From positions 1 through 9,421 of the forward strand of contig DLVS01000248.1 of assembly GCA_003445095.1 (NCBI GenBank): a DNA stretch of 9,421 nt, read 5' to 3'. The translations under genes and the position numbers were made by a program. Source of the stretch: Verrucomicrobiales bacterium (GTDB taxonomy: Bacteria; Verrucomicrobiota; Verrucomicrobiia; Limisphaerales; UBA9464). Shown here one piece after another: positions 8,116 to 9,421 of the stretch (position 1 is the stretch's first letter; each line of letters starts with the position of its first letter). The notes under the pieces were generated by a model. It did no database searches. It was not told the origin of the DNA and saw nothing but the letters and a program-made list of their open reading frames with translations.

Positions 8116-9420
8116 TTAGTTTTTGGAAGGCTCCAGCTTAAGGATGTCGTCGAGGCGGTTTTTCGCCTGGTCCTGAGGTACGCCTCCGTCATCGCGCAGA
8201 TTTTCACTCACTGACCACACCCGAGTGTCCTTGGATGAATATCGGAGAGGCTGCCCGTCGAAGTCGTCCGTGGGGACTGCTACCAGATACTCAGGGACCA
8301 GCTCGCGCAGATCCGTCGGCGATCGTCCCTTGGTTAATTGAAACGCACGGACGGCGAGCATGATTCGAGTCATGGCCACGGAGTTATTCTCGGAGCATTT
8401 GAGCCGGGACAACCTTTCGCTGCTAGCGCCAGCTATTTCCGCTAGAATTTCGCCTGCCGCATTCCCTTTTAGCATGAGCAGCCAGACGGAGCGGTTCGTT
8501 TCCCCAGGTGAGCGCACGGCGGCTTCGCGATAAGTTAGCTCCAGGCTCTCCAACGCCCTCGCGGACTGCATCGCCAATTTCTGTTGGGTCCGAGTCGGAT
8601 CGAACAGGGGTCCATAAAGAGTGGCGCCGCCGACGCCTGCCGCGGAAGCCACGCTGTTGCTCAAATCGAGCCAACCGAATTGATGGTCCCAGCGGATTGC
8701 ATTGCTCAAGCCGTGAAGGTTGGCGCTCAAAGGAGTTAGCTCTTGGCTGATCTGGACGAGCTGGTCAGGCGCCGCCTGGTGATCACTGGCCAGCCGCCGC
8801 AACAGCGCCAGTCCAGCCTGTTTCATGGAGTGGGCGTTCAGGTAGTGTCGAGTGGTTCCGCCGGCGTTTTCGAGGCGATGTCCCAATCGGACTAGACCCA
8901 ATCCTTGACTCAGCGCGTTGGATAGAGATTGGTCTATAGCCCGAATCTCAATCTCCAGGGCCGCCAACCGCCCGAGTTGCGACCAACCGGGATCTTCGAC
9001 GCCGTTGGTAGACCAGAGGGGTGCCGTGAGAAGCTCGCACCCTGGCTGAACCATGGCCTCCTGAATCAAACGCAACGTCGGCGCCTCCGCCTCAAGGAGC
9101 CGCCAAACCTCGTCTCGATTGCCAGTCACTCGGCCCGCCCGCCCTGACGTTAGCCGCCTCAGCTCATCGGTTGAGCGGAAGCTCGTATAAGCCAGAGCCA
9201 GCGATATAACCGAGTTGCCATTGCTTCTACCGACGGGACCCCGCGGTGACAGATCGGGGATAGCAATCGACGGGCGGGCCGTCTGCCAAACTACTTTGAG
9301 AAGTGCGGCTATTAGGACGGTCGCCGCCAGAGTCGCTCCGAACAACATCGAACTGCACAACAATGGAGACGGGGTGTGTTTCATTGCGAACAGCAAGCAT
9401 TGGCGGCGAGGCTGACGCAT
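8116..9420 (-). CDS. Membrane-anchored protein with GspG-like C-terminus
   Basis: 434 residues from ATG 9420; function unknown. One strongly hydrophobic segment (about 24-46, SSMLFGATLAATVLIAALLKVVW) is best read as an N-terminal membrane anchor, leaving the rest outside the cytoplasm. Residues 80-345 are mostly helical with no motif I recognise. Residues about 350-415 resemble the C-terminal part of type II secretion major pseudopilins: TRIMLAVRAFQLTKGRSPTD, LRELVPEYLVAVPTDDFDGQ, PLRYSSKDTRVWSVSENL, ending RDDGG. In GspG such residues build the sheet and calcium loop. The GspG N-terminal prepilin helix with its GFTLIE site is missing, so this is not a pilin; stand-alone proteins of this layout are frequent in Planctomycetes-Verrucomicrobia genomes (recollection). 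The start is uncertain: ATG 9384 (residue 13) puts the membrane segment closer to the N-terminus, while the frame may also continue past base 9421. Confidence 0.85.
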   Translation of the reverse strand: MRQPRRQCLLFAMKHTPSPLLCSSMLFGATLAATVLIAALLKVVWQTARPSIAIPDLSPRGPVGRSNGNSVISLALAYTSFRSTDELRRLTSGRAGRVTGNRDEVWRLLEAEAPTLRLIQEAMVQPGCELLTAPLWSTNGVEDPGWSQLGRLAALEIEIRAIDQSLSNALSQGLGLVRLGHRLENAGGTTRHYLNAHSMKQAGLALLRRLASDHQAAPDQLVQISQELTPLSANLHGLSNAIRWDHQFGWLDLSNSVASAAGVGGATLYGPLFDPTRTQQKLAMQSARALESLELTYREAAVRSPGETNRSVWLLMLKGNAAGEILAEIAGASSERLSRLKCSENNSVAMTRIMLAVRAFQLTKGRSPTDLRELVPEYLVAVPTDDFDGQPLRYSSKDTRVWSVSENLRDDGGVPQDQAKNRLDDILKLEPSKN

Positions 9421-9421
9421 A

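Overview
The window looks like a chromosomal segment from a member of the Verrucomicrobiota, most likely the Limisphaerales/Pedosphaera group. This is an inference from family resemblance and was not tested by any search. The pointers are: an ECF sigma/anti-sigma pair of the type I associate with that group (anti-sigma motif REFYW, C-terminal VTVHWIN); a secreted Asn/Thr/Ser-rich protein ending in a small beta-rich domain common in those proteomes; a long GyrB with an insert in its C-terminal half; mid-to-high GC; and no Shine-Dalgarno sequence ahead of any start. All seven protein genes lie on the minus strand, so transcription runs from high to low coordinates. No tRNA, rRNA, insertion sequence or CRISPR array was seen.

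In transcription order: (1) 9420-8116 encodes a membrane-anchored protein whose C-terminus resembles the type II secretion pseudopilin GspG; it touches the right edge and may begin outside. (2) 8115-7941 is a short gap with GC hairpins. (3) 7940-5190 encodes a 916-residue secreted protein with two ILEI-like (FAM3-like) repeats, a helical Cys-containing middle and the C-terminal beta domain. (4) 5189-4945 is a 245-bp gap with nested inverted repeats. (5) 4944-4282 is hisB, with no other histidine gene in view. (6) 4187-2545 is a tight three-gene unit: ECF sigma factor, single-pass anti-sigma factor and small exported protein, spaced 24 and 20 bp, closed by a probable intrinsic terminator at 2478-2518. 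(7) 2394-1 is gyrB, lacking only its last few tens of codons at the left edge.

The one evident functional unit is the sigma/anti-sigma/exported-protein cluster, which would be expected to work as a signal-responsive transcription switch with a periplasmic component. hisB and gyrB are housekeeping genes flanking it. The most novel material is the 916-residue ILEI-like protein, the third gene of the sigma unit, and the unexplained inverted-repeat region upstream of hisB.
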